64,000 bases of DNA from Stappia sp. 28M-7 (GTDB taxonomy: Bacteria > Pseudomonadota > Alphaproteobacteria > Rhizobiales > Stappiaceae), in contig NZ_JACMIA010000001.1 in NCBI RefSeq assembly GCF_014252955.1, positions 310,001 through 374,000 of the forward strand, read 5' to 3'. The notes under the pieces were generated by a model. It was not told the DNA's origin and did no database searches. It was given only the letters and a program-made list of their open reading frames with translations. Positions 19,950 through 28,549 of the stretch are shown here, one piece after another (the first letter of the stretch is position 1; every line of letters starts with the position of its first letter). The position numbers were made by a program, and so were the translations under genes.

Positions 19950-20025
<76 letters not shown>

Positions 20026-20258
20026 GTCTTCCCCTTCATGTGAAGATCCCCAAGATATCATCATGATGACGCGGGCAAGTGCTTGCCTGCACGTGCGAGC
20101 CGCGCGCTCGGGGGCCGCGAACGCGACCTGGGCGATGTCGACCTTGAGCTCGGCCGGACGGTCCGCGCACGGGCCGAACTGCTCCTTGCCGGAGATCACC
20201 GCCTCAAGGTGCTTCCCTCGCACTTGCCGCTCCATCCAGATGGCAGGGGCGGGGCCCC

Positions 20259-21023
20259 CTATTTTCCAGGCATGACAATGGCGGCCGGGACAGAGAACTG
20301 TGCACCGGCACAGGCCTCGGGCTGCTTCACTCTGACGGTCCACCAGCCTTCGAACGGCTTGTCGGCCAGTCCTTCGGCGGAGATCGGGTCGGACGCCGGG
20401 CAGGCCCTGCTCAAGGCTGCTGCGAGATCCTGCCAGTCCTTCCCGGGGGCGAAGCGAAGAGAGACGTAGGACTGCCCGCTCTCCCGTTTGGCGAGGCCTT
20501 GAAGATAGGCAAGGCTGGCCACGCAGACGCAGACGACAACGAACAGCACGAGAATGATCCGGTTTGCCTTGCGGACCTGATTTTGAAGCGTCAGGTATGC
20601 GGCAAAACTGGTCACCTTGGACAGGATGGCCCTGAAACGCGCGGTTTCCTGCTCGCTGTCCGCATTCTCGTATTTGGCCCACAGATCCTCCAGGGACCCT
20701 ATGTCGCTTGGCAGCAGCTCGTCGAGATACGGGTTGAGCATGGTCTGCACCGACGCCTGTTTCAGCCTGTCGCGGGAAAACGCCTTGGGAAACAGGAGTT
20801 CCTGCATGGTCATGACGGCAGCCAGGATCGCGACGACCACCACCGCCCCGAAGACAATGCCGAGGCCCAGGTGCTTTTCGCCAAGGTCGGGAAGAATGCC
20901 GAAAGACAATCCGCCGGCCAGTACGGCGCCCAAACCGGCCAGTGCGGCCGCAAACCACTTTGCGGTATCCCGCAAGTCCGCCCGCGCCTTGGCGTAGCGA
21001 TCCCCCTGGGTCTCGTCCGTCAT
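20259..21023 (-). CDS. Hypothetical inner-membrane protein with a C-terminal soluble domain
   Basis: This 254-residue protein was not recognised. It has three likely membrane helices: about residues 21-45 (FAAALAGLGAVLAGGLSFGIL), 54-76 (LGIVFGAVVVVAILAAVMTM) and a third near 165-185 (IILVLFVVVCVCVASLAYLQ). Between the second and third is an 85-residue cytoplasmic stretch with charged helices. About 70 residues follow the last helix and would be periplasmic, with two cysteines (SRACPAS, EACAG) that could form a disulfide. The ATG at 21023 has GGGGGAGAG upstream. It follows a small gene by 21 bases, a likely two-gene operon. Base composition is lower in GC than the housekeeping genes. Confidence 0.7.
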   Translation of the reverse strand: MTDETQGDRYAKARADLRDTAKWFAAALAGLGAVLAGGLSFGILPDLGEKHLGLGIVFGAVVVVAILAAVMTMQELLFPKAFSRDRLKQASVQTMLNPYLDELLPSDIGSLEDLWAKYENADSEQETARFRAILSKVTSFAAYLTLQNQVRKANRIILVLFVVVCVCVASLAYLQGLAKRESGQSYVSLRFAPGKDWQDLAAALSRACPASDPISAEGLADKPFEGWWTVRVKQPEACAGAQFSVPAAIVMPGK

Positions 21024-21044
21024 CACCAACTCTCCCCCGGCCTG

Positions 21045-21278
21045 CTAGAGGACCTTCCGCAGCATGATGGTGATATCGTCGCCGATGTCTCTCGGGGGCC
21101 TCGCCTTTCCGGGGAGGATTGGCCTCGCCTTGCGGTGCGTCCTGCTCTTGCGGGCCCTGACCAGGATCCGCAACACGCCTTTGACGGCCGCTTCCCTGTC
21201 CGGAAAGACGCCCTTCTTCACGAGAGAATCGAGATAATCGAGAATCTCCTGGTCAAGATCATCGACCCAGCTGCCCAT
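21045..21278 (-). CDS. Small hypothetical protein, possible ribbon-helix-helix regulator
   Basis: This 77-residue protein starts at ATG 21278 behind GAGGG. The N-terminal part, LDQEILDYLDSLVKKGVFPDREAAVKGVLRILV, resembles the ribbon-helix-helix pattern of CopG/ParD-type proteins, where a helix, a GxFxxRxEA-like turn and a second helix occur. The C-terminal 30 residues are strongly basic (RARKSRTHRKARPILPGKARP). It precedes the membrane protein gene by 21 bases on the same strand. The resemblance is by eye; it could equally be an unrelated basic protein. Confidence 0.5.
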   Translation of the reverse strand: MGSWVDDLDQEILDYLDSLVKKGVFPDREAAVKGVLRILVRARKSRTHRKARPILPGKARPPRDIGDDITIMLRKVL

Positions 21279-21828
21279 GATGCCCTCATACAATTCGCTA
21301 TCTTGAAAATGCCTGTCCTGTTCATGGGGCCGGCGGACGGTCCGCAGCGGATCCAAGAGCAAGTCTATCGTTTGAGCCCTGGCGCTTCGGCGGATGGTGC
21401 CCCAGCCGCTTGGGAGCACCCGCGCCCAGCAGTTCAGGCCCGGCAATCGGAGCCATCCTCGCGGGGCGAACCCGACCGTTCCGGCCGTGAGACCCGGTCT
21501 CCGGTCGTCAGGCGCAAGGCCGTTTCGCCAGACCACCAATCATTGGTGTTCAGTGCGCAAGAGGCAAATAAAAACGTCATCGAACGCAGGGGAAGATGGC
21601 GTCTATCGGTCGTATCTTCAGAAAAGGCAGTCTGTGATCCGGGAATTGAATGACTGCCCGAAGAAGTGCGTCTTGCTGGTGCGCTTGGGTGCTGCAGGAT
21701 ATCTGCCCGGATGTCGGGGCGTGCGGGCAGGAAAGACACGACGGGCCAAGGCCGGTTTCAAAAGACAAGGCCACGGCGTGGTTCCGCCGTGGCCTTGATT
21801 TTTTGTTTTGCGTGCGGGAGGAGGGCGG
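21279..21828. other. 550-bp stretch without a recognised gene
   Basis: Short open frames occur on both strands but none has a convincing ribosome site, length or known motif. The stretch is less GC-rich than the flanks, with runs such as AGGCAAATAAAAACG near 21560. It must hold the promoter of the two small minus-strand genes at its left end and it holds a terminator at its right end. It could be decayed sequence of a small insertion next to tRNA-Ala. Confidence 0.4.
21767..21804. terminator. Terminator downstream of the SDR gene (end of the transport operon)
   Basis: AAGGCCACGGC (21767-21777) pairs with GCCGTGGCCTT (21786-21796), an 11-bp stem with an 8-base loop. A T-run follows on the plus strand (21799-21804) and TGTCTTTTG follows on the minus strand. 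It sits 24 bases past the stop of the minus-strand SDR gene, so it ends the ABC transporter operon. Confidence 0.85.
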
Positions 21829-22566
21829 TCAGTAGTCCGCCCGGCCGCCCGACATGTCGAAGACCGCGCCGGTGGAGAAGGATGCCCTGCGCGAGGCGAC
21901 GAAGGCGACGATCTCGGCCAGCTCCTCCGGTGTGCCGAAGCGGTTCATCGGGATCTTGGCGAGAAGCTCCTGGACGTAGCTTTCCGGCCAGCCGTCGAAG
22001 ATGCGCGTGCGGATCGCGCCGGGGGCGACGCAGTTGACCGTGACGCCGGTGGTGGCGAGTTCGCGCCCCAGCGTCTTGGTCAGCGAGATCACCGCCGCCT
22101 TGCTCGCCGCATAGGCGGCGATGCGCGGGCCCGGCTCCTTGCCGGCGACCGAGCCGATGGTGACAATGCGGCCATAGCCGCGCGCCACCATGTCCGGGAT
22201 CACCGCCTGGCAGCACAGCAGCGTGCCGGTGACGTTGACCTCCATCACCCGCGCCCAGTCCGTGCTGGCGAGTTCCGCCGCCGGCACGTTGGGGCCGGGA
22301 ATGGCGGCGTTGCACACCAGGATCGAGATCTCGCCGAGCATCTTGCGGGTGGCCGCCAGGGCGGTCGCCACCTCCTCCGGCGAGGTGATGTCGACGGCGC
22401 AGGAGTGGGTGGGGCCGATATCGGAGAGCTGCTCGGCACTGTCCTGCGCCGCCTCGCCGTCCTGGTCCCAGATCGCAACGCGCGCGCCTTCCTCCAGCAG
22501 CTTGCGGGCGATGGCCTGGCCGAGGCCCCTGGCCGCGCCCGTGACGATGGCGGAACGCCCCTTCAT
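21829..22566 (-). CDS. SDR family NAD(P)-dependent oxidoreductase
   Basis: This 245-residue classical short-chain dehydrogenase has the cofactor motif TGAARGLGQAIA at residues 9-20, the NAA(I) motif in VCNAAIPGPN, catalytic Ser in TIGSVAGKEPG and YxxxK in YAASKAAVISL, and the C-terminal GGRADY end. An acidic residue in AIWDQDG after the second strand suggests NAD rather than NADP. It oxidises or reduces an alcohol/ketone pair; the substrate is not readable. The ATG overlaps the livM stop (ATGA), so it is the last gene of the transporter operon and presumably acts on the imported compound. Confidence 0.88.
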   Translation of the reverse strand: MKGRSAIVTGAARGLGQAIARKLLEEGARVAIWDQDGEAAQDSAEQLSDIGPTHSCAVDITSPEEVATALAATRKMLGEISILVCNAAIPGPNVPAAELASTDWARVMEVNVTGTLLCCQAVIPDMVARGYGRIVTIGSVAGKEPGPRIAAYAASKAAVISLTKTLGRELATTGVTVNCVAPGAIRTRIFDGWPESYVQELLAKIPMNRFGTPEELAEIVAFVASRRASFSTGAVFDMSGGRADY

Positions 22567-23531
22567 CGGTTGCCCTCCTGCTTCGCGGCGGACCCGCCCT
22601 TGCGGGCGCGCATCTTCTCGATCCAGACGCCGATCTCGCCGACGAAGCCCTTGCGGAAGGCGAGGATGCAGGTGAGGAACACGACGCCGATGATCACCGA
22701 CAGCCACTCGCCCACCTTGTCGGCGAGGAAGTTCTGCAGAAGGATCACGAAGAAGGCGCCGGCCACCGGGCCGCCCAGCGTGCCAAGGCCGCCGAGGATG
22801 CACATCATCACCACCTCGCCGCTCAGCGCCCAGTGCAGGTCGTTGAGCGACTCGTAGGACAGCGCCAGCGCCTTCAGCGCGCCGGCCAGCCCGGACAGGG
22901 CCCCCGACAGGGTGAAGGCCAGCACCTTGTAGCGGTCGACGTCGTAGCCGAGCGAGATGGCGCGCGGTTCGTTCTCGCGGATCGCGGTCAGCACCTGGCC
23001 GAAGGGCGAGGTGACGATGCGGTGGATCGCGAACAGTGCCAGCAGGAAGCAGGCGGCGACCAGGCCGTAGAGGGCCATGTCGTCCTGCAGGTCGATGATG
23101 CCGAACAGCGTGCCGCGTGGGATGCCGTGGAAGCCGTCGTCGCGCCCCGTCCACTCCATCTGCATGGCGACGAAGTAGATCAGCTGCGAGATAGCCAGCG
23201 TGATCATGGCGAAGTAGATGCCCTGGCGGCGGATCGCCACCGAGCCGGCGAGGAAGCCGATCAGGGCCGCCACCGCGACGCCGGCGAGGATGCCGAGTTC
23301 CGGTGGCCAGCCGAGATGCTTCATCGTCACGCCGAGCGCATAGCCGGCCGAGCCGAAGAACATCGCGTGGCCGAAGGACAGCAGCCCGGTGTAGCCGAGC
23401 ATCAGGTTGAAGGCCGAGGCGAAGATGGCGAAGCACAGGAGCTTCACGATCAGCATCGGGTAGATGAAGGCCGGGGCGACGGCGAGCGCCGCGACGGCCA
23501 GCACGATCATGAGGGTGCGGGTGTTGAGCAT
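22563..23531 (-). CDS. Branched-chain amino acid-type ABC transporter permease, LivM family
   Basis: This 322-residue permease has about nine to ten hydrophobic segments and the LivM-type signature AIRENEPRAISLGYDVDRYKVLAF near residue 205, which contacts the ATPase. FNLMLGYTGLLSFGHAMFFGSAGY near residue 40 is also diagnostic. LivM pairs with LivH to form the membrane pore of HAAT importers, which carry branched amino acids, amides, urea or aromatic and short organic acids. Sits between livH (9 bases upstream) and the SDR gene (four-base overlap). Confidence 0.88.
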   Translation of the reverse strand: MLNTRTLMIVLAVAALAVAPAFIYPMLIVKLLCFAIFASAFNLMLGYTGLLSFGHAMFFGSAGYALGVTMKHLGWPPELGILAGVAVAALIGFLAGSVAIRRQGIYFAMITLAISQLIYFVAMQMEWTGRDDGFHGIPRGTLFGIIDLQDDMALYGLVAACFLLALFAIHRIVTSPFGQVLTAIRENEPRAISLGYDVDRYKVLAFTLSGALSGLAGALKALALSYESLNDLHWALSGEVVMMCILGGLGTLGGPVAGAFFVILLQNFLADKVGEWLSVIIGVVFLTCILAFRKGFVGEIGVWIEKMRARKGGSAAKQEGNR

Positions 23532-23540
23532 GGCCTGTCC

Positions 23541-24425
23541 TCACTGCTTTCCGAACAGGCCGTGCGGGCGAACCAGCAGGACCAGGATCATCAGGACGAA
23601 GATCGCGGTGGACGAGGCCTCCGGGTAATAGACCTTCGCCAGCCCCTCGATCAGGCCGAGGCCGAGACCGGTGAGGATGGAGCCGAGGATCGAGCCCATG
23701 CCGCCGATCACCACCACGCCGAAGACGGTGATGATGATGGAGTGGCCGATCTGCGGGGTGAGCTGCATCAGGGGCGCGGCGAGCACGCCGGCAAAGGCGG
23801 CAAGTCCGACGCCCCAGCCGAAGACCAGGGTGACCAACAGCGGCACGTTGACGCCGAAGGCCTGCACCAGGCTCGGGTTCTCCGTGCCGGCCCGCAAGGT
23901 CGCGCCGAGGCGGGTCCGCTCGATCACCAGCCAGGTGATGAGGCACAGGCCGAGCGCCGCGACGATCACCCAGATGCGGTAGATCGGCAGGCGCATGAAG
24001 CCGAGGTCGACCATGCCCTGCAGCGACGGCGGCACCGCGTAGCGCAGGCCCGAGACGCCGAAATAGACCCGCACGAAGCCCTCGATCACCATGGTCAGGC
24101 CGAAGGTGACGAGCAGGCCGTAGATGTGGTCGAGCTTGTAGATGCGCTTGAGGATCGTCCGCTCGATGACGATGCCGAGGCCCGCCGCCATCAGCGGCAC
24201 CAGCAGCACGGCCCACCAGTAGCCGAGGCCGAGCGGCTGCAGCAGCAGATAGGCGAGGAACGCGCCCAGCATGTACATCGTGCCATGAGCGAAGTTGACG
24301 ATGTTCAGCAGGCCGAAGATCAGCGACAGGCCGAGCGACAGCAGCGCGTAGAAGCTGCCGTTGACGAGGCCCAGCAGCAGCTGGCCGTAGAGCACGGGGG
24401 CGGGAACGCCGAAGATCTCGGTCAT
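23541..24425 (-). CDS. Branched-chain amino acid-type ABC transporter permease, LivH family
   Basis: This 294-residue permease begins MTEIFGVPAPVLYGQLLLGLVNGSF and has SLGLSLIFGLLNIVNFAHG near residue 35, a hallmark of LivH. About eight membrane helices follow, with the cytoplasmic ATPase-contact loop IERTRLGATLRAGTENPSLVQAFG near residue 170. The ATG at 24425 lies two bases from the livF stop. It forms a heterodimeric pore with the LivM-type permease. Confidence 0.88.
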   Translation of the reverse strand: MTEIFGVPAPVLYGQLLLGLVNGSFYALLSLGLSLIFGLLNIVNFAHGTMYMLGAFLAYLLLQPLGLGYWWAVLLVPLMAAGLGIVIERTILKRIYKLDHIYGLLVTFGLTMVIEGFVRVYFGVSGLRYAVPPSLQGMVDLGFMRLPIYRIWVIVAALGLCLITWLVIERTRLGATLRAGTENPSLVQAFGVNVPLLVTLVFGWGVGLAAFAGVLAAPLMQLTPQIGHSIIITVFGVVVIGGMGSILGSILTGLGLGLIEGLAKVYYPEASSTAIFVLMILVLLVRPHGLFGKQ

Positions 24426-24427
24426 GG

Positions 24428-25140
<713 letters not shown>

Positions 25141-25141
<1 letters not shown>

Positions 25142-25905
25142 CAGTGTGCCCCCTCCAGCTCGGTTTCGCTGCCCATGTAGGCTTCCAGGACCCGCGGGTC
25201 GGCGGAGACCTCGGCATAGGTGCCCTCGGCGAGCAGCGCGCCGCGCTGCAGGACCGAGATGCGGTCGCAGATGCCGGCGACGACCTTCATGTTGTGTTCC
25301 ACCATCAGGATCGTCCGCCCCGCCGAGACCCGCTTGATGAGCTGGGTGACACGTTCCACGTCCTCGTGGCCCATGCCCTGTGTCGGCTCGTCGAGCAGCA
25401 TCAGCCGCGGTTCCATCGCCAGGGTCGTTGCGATCTCCACCGAGCGCTTGCGCCCGTAGGGAAGGTCGGCCGCCTTGGTCTGGGCGAAGTCCTGCATGTC
25501 GACCTGCTCCAGCAGGTCCATCGCCCTGGCGTCGAGGCGCGACAGCACGCTCCCGGGAAGCCAGAACGCATAGGTCGGCGCGTGGCGCCGCTGCAGCGCC
25601 ACGCGCACGTTTTCCAGCACAGTCAGATGGGGGAACGTGGCCGAGATCTGGAAACTGCGCACCATGCCCTGGCGGGCGAGGGCGGCGGGTTTCTCGCGGG
25701 TAATGTCCCGGCCATCGAATACGATCCTGCCCGCGCTGGGCGACAGGAACTTCGTCAGCAGGTTGAAGACGGTCGTCTTGCCGGCCCCGTTGGGCCCGAT
25801 GAGGGCGTGGATATCGCCCTCCCGGACCCGCAGGGAGACGTCATCGACCGCCCGGAACCCGCGGAACTCCTTGCAGAGTCCAACCGTTTCCAGGATGTGG
25901 GTCAT
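25141..25905 (-). CDS. ABC transporter ATP-binding protein, LivG family
   Basis: This 254-residue ATPase has Walker A GPNGAGKTTVFNLLTK near residue 37, Q-loop VRSFQIS, the signature here written LPYGRKRSVEIA, Walker B LMLLDEPTQGM and H-loop MVEHNMKV. LivG partners LivF to drive import. The ATG at 25905 gives the family start THILETVGLCKEF; an open frame extends 12 codons upstream but overlaps the end of the binding-protein gene. It follows that gene by 11 bases. Confidence 0.88.
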
Positions 25906-25916
25906 GGACTGTATGC

Positions 25917-27122
25917 TCAGCCCTTGTTGACCAGCGAGCACTTGCTCTGGTCGAGCGGCAGGAAGGCTTCCTCCGCCGGGATGGTCTCGAGCACCTTCAG
26001 GTAGTCCCAGTCGTACTGCGACTCTTCTGGCGTCTTGACCTGCACCAGATACATGTCGTGCACCATCATGCCGTCTTCGCGGATCTTGCCGTTCTCGGCG
26101 AACATGTCGTTGATCGGCATTTCGCGCATCTTGGCGAGCACCGTCTTGGCATCGGTGGTGCCGGCCGCCTCGACCGCGCGCAGATAGTGCAGCGTGCCGG
26201 AATAGTCGCCGGCATTGACCATGTTCGGCATCTTGCCGACACGCTCATAGAAGCGCTTGGACCACTCGCGGGTCTGCTCGGTGCGATCCCAGTAGAAGCC
26301 GTCGGCGAAGAGCAGGCCGGACGCCTGGTCGAGGCCGAGGCCGTGGATCTCGTTGATCAGCAGGGTGAAGGCCACCATCTGCTGGTCGCCGCCGAGGCCG
26401 AATTCCTTCAGCGCGCGGATGCTGTTGGTGGTGTCGGACGAGGAGTTCGACAGGCCGATCGCCTGGGCGCCGGACGAAATCGCCTGCAGGGCGTAGGACG
26501 AGAAGTCGCTGGCCATGAAGGCGGGATGCTTGACGCTGCCGGACAGCGTGCCGCCGGACGACTCGATGGCGCCGGTCACCGCCGCCTCGACCGACAGGCC
26601 GTAGGCGAAGTCGGAGACGATCAGGTACCAGTTGTTGACGCCGTTCGCCGCCAGCGCCTTCACCGGCGAGTTGGCGAGCGAGTAGGAATTGAAGGCAAAG
26701 TGGACGGCATTGGGCGAGCAGGCATCGCCCGTGATGCGGTCGGAACCGGCGCCGGTCACCACGACCACCTTGTCCTTGGACTGGGCGATCTCCATCACGC
26801 CGAGCGCGGCGGCCGAGTTCGACAGGTTGATCACCATGTCGGTGCCGCTGTCGAACGCCTCGCGCGCCTTGGTGACGGCGATGTCCGGCTTGTTCTGGTG
26901 GTCGATGAAGTCGGCGTGGATCGGCTTGCCGTTCAGCGTGCCGCCGAAGTCCTCGATCGCCATCTTCACCGCTTCGATGGCGCCCTGGCCGCCGTAGTCG
27001 GCGGTCGCGCCGGCCAGATCGGTCATCAGGGCGATCTTGACCTGGTCCTCGTCCGCGAGGGCAGGCATCGTCAGCACAGTGCTCGCCATCAGGGCGAACA
27101 TGCGGCCATAAACCTTATTCAT
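25917..27122 (-). CDS. ABC transporter substrate-binding protein, branched-chain amino acid/HAAT family
   Basis: This 401-residue periplasmic protein has a signal peptide, MNKVYGRMFALMASTVLTMPALA, with cleavage after ALA, then the start of the mature Peripla_BP_6 fold: VKIALMTDLAGATADYGGQGAIEAVKMAIED. The family binds branched amino acids, aromatic acids, amides or other small carboxylates; the ligand cannot be read from sequence. The ATG at 27122 has GGGAGGAAACACG directly before it. It is the first gene of the six-gene minus-strand operon (binding protein, livG, livF, livH, livM, SDR), divergent from a LysR regulator. Confidence 0.88.
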   Translation of the reverse strand: MNKVYGRMFALMASTVLTMPALADEDQVKIALMTDLAGATADYGGQGAIEAVKMAIEDFGGTLNGKPIHADFIDHQNKPDIAVTKAREAFDSGTDMVINLSNSAAALGVMEIAQSKDKVVVVTGAGSDRITGDACSPNAVHFAFNSYSLANSPVKALAANGVNNWYLIVSDFAYGLSVEAAVTGAIESSGGTLSGSVKHPAFMASDFSSYALQAISSGAQAIGLSNSSSDTTNSIRALKEFGLGGDQQMVAFTLLINEIHGLGLDQASGLLFADGFYWDRTEQTREWSKRFYERVGKMPNMVNAGDYSGTLHYLRAVEAAGTTDAKTVLAKMREMPINDMFAENGKIREDGMMVHDMYLVQVKTPEESQYDWDYLKVLETIPAEEAFLPLDQSKCSLVNKG

Positions 27123-27342
27123 CGTGTTTCCTCCCGTTTCAGGCTCGCGAGCATGCAGGCGCATCGGCTGGTCCGGCGGGAAGTCCTCGGCTCCCTGCCG
27201 CCCTTGAGCGGATTGCCTTGTGTCGCGAGGGGGTGCGCAGATGCTCCCGAAACTTGCGCTTTGGCTTGGGCGGGGTGTCGCGGGTGCGACCCCAGCCGTT
27301 GCCCGACGAACGCTAGGGATGCGCAAGGCATGTGTAAAATAG

Positions 27343-27366
27343 ATAATTGACATGCAAACCATAATT
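27343..27366. promoter_or_regulatory. AT-rich direct repeat in the divergent promoter region
   Basis: ATAATT occurs at 27343-27348 and again at 27361-27366, 18 bases apart, in an AT-rich island (27330-27372) within a GC-rich gap between the binding-protein gene and the LysR gene. TTGACA at 27347-27352 could be a -35 element for the LysR gene. LysR regulators commonly bind such divergent gaps. The rest of 27123-27407 shows no gene. Confidence 0.4.
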
Positions 27367-27407
27367 AAAAGACATTTCACGCCGACGGCACGCGGGGAGG
27401 CAAGGCG

Positions 27408-28337
27408 ATGAAAATCCGGCAACTCGAGTATTTCATGCATGTGGTGAACACGCTGAACATCACCCATGCGGCAGAGCGGGCGAATGTCTCGCAGCCGGCT
27501 CTCAGTCGCCAGGTGCAGCTGCTGGAGGAGGAACTGGGCACCCGGCTCGTCGACCGCCGGCCGCGCGGCGTGGCGCTGACCCCGGCCGGCCAGCGGCTCG
27601 CCGATCATGTGCGCGCCCTGATGCAGAATGTCGAGCTTATTAAGGAAGACATCATTGCGGCGGAGACCATGCCGGCGGGCTCCTTGCGCATTTCCTCCGC
27701 CTATTCCCTGCGCGGGCTGCTGATCGCCGATGTGGTCGCCGAATTCCACCGCCTCTACCCGCAGGTCAATCTGGAGATCCACGAGGGCGTGTCGATCAAC
27801 GTGCGCGAGGAGCTGGTCACGCGCCATGTCGACCTTGCCATCTATTCCGATCATGGCGCCTCGCGCGGGCTCAACCGGCAGGCGCTGTGCTCCGAAGGGC
27901 TGGTGCTGCTCGCGTCGCCTGCGGCGGGCCTGCGCATGGATGCGCCGGTGCCCAGCACCTCGCTGGTCGGGCTCGATCTGGTGCTGACCCCCTCGCCAAA
28001 CGGCCTGCGCCGGGTGGTGGAGGACCTGTTGCCGCCGTCGGCCACCTTGCGCAATCCGCCGGTGATCGTGGAGACCAACTCGATCATCGTCGATCTGGTC
28101 TCGCGCGGCGGTCTGCACAGCATCCTGCCCTATAGCGCCTGCCATCAGGCCTATACGCGGGGCGAGATTTCCATCGCCCCGGTTGCCGGCGTCACCTGGC
28201 CTTGGGTCATCGCGACCTCGCGCGACCGGCCGCGCACCGCTGCCATGCGGGTCTTCACCGATCTTCTGCTCGGCCATGCCCGCCGGCTGGCGGCGGACGG
28301 GGTCTGGATCACCGCCGAGTTGCCCCCGGAGGACTGA
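27408..28337 (+). CDS. LysR-family transcriptional regulator
   Basis: This 309-residue regulator has the N-terminal winged helix with LNITHAAERANVSQPALSRQVQLLEEELGTRL at about residues 18-50, and a periplasmic-binding-like effector domain from about residue 90. LysR proteins usually activate an adjacent operon in response to a pathway metabolite and repress themselves. The ATG at 27408 follows GGGGAGGCAAGGCG. It is divergent from the transporter operon and co-directional with the dehydrogenase cluster, which has a clean LysR box at 28425-28439. Confidence 0.92.
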   Translation: MKIRQLEYFMHVVNTLNITHAAERANVSQPALSRQVQLLEEELGTRLVDRRPRGVALTPAGQRLADHVRALMQNVELIKEDIIAAETMPAGSLRISSAYSLRGLLIADVVAEFHRLYPQVNLEIHEGVSINVREELVTRHVDLAIYSDHGASRGLNRQALCSEGLVLLASPAAGLRMDAPVPSTSLVGLDLVLTPSPNGLRRVVEDLLPPSATLRNPPVIVETNSIIVDLVSRGGLHSILPYSACHQAYTRGEISIAPVAGVTWPWVIATSRDRPRTAAMRVFTDLLLGHARRLAADGVWITAELPPED

Positions 28338-28424
28338 CTTCGCGCAAAACGCGAGGATTTCTGCGGACTGACCCCGCGTCGGCGGCCATTGGGCATAGAT
28401 TAAACTGATCTTGAATTCACAGAC

Positions 28425-28439
28425 ATAACATCAGGTTAT
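28425..28439. promoter_or_regulatory. LysR-type box upstream of the E1 gene
   Basis: ATAAC (28425-28429), five bases, GTTAT (28435-28439): a perfect dyad that also satisfies the T-N11-A rule for LysR regulators. It lies 88 bases after the LysR stop and 110 bases before the E1 start, the expected place for an activator site. The surrounding 28338-28549 contains no gene. Confidence 0.65.
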
Positions 28440-28549
28440 TCCAGACATATGCGCATTGATTTTGTCCTGTGCGCGCGAACATGCTTGCTTTCCCCGGAAA
28501 AGGCCGCATCCCGCGGGTGCCGGCCTGCCAATCCCGGGAGGAAAAATCC

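Noticed and set aside
20026-20258. A possible short minus-strand frame after the membrane protein stop, up to tRNA-Ala
   Set aside because: The frame is open across both the tRNA and part of the membrane protein gene, so its length is not evidence. A coding origin of the last 70 codons cannot be excluded but nothing supports a start.
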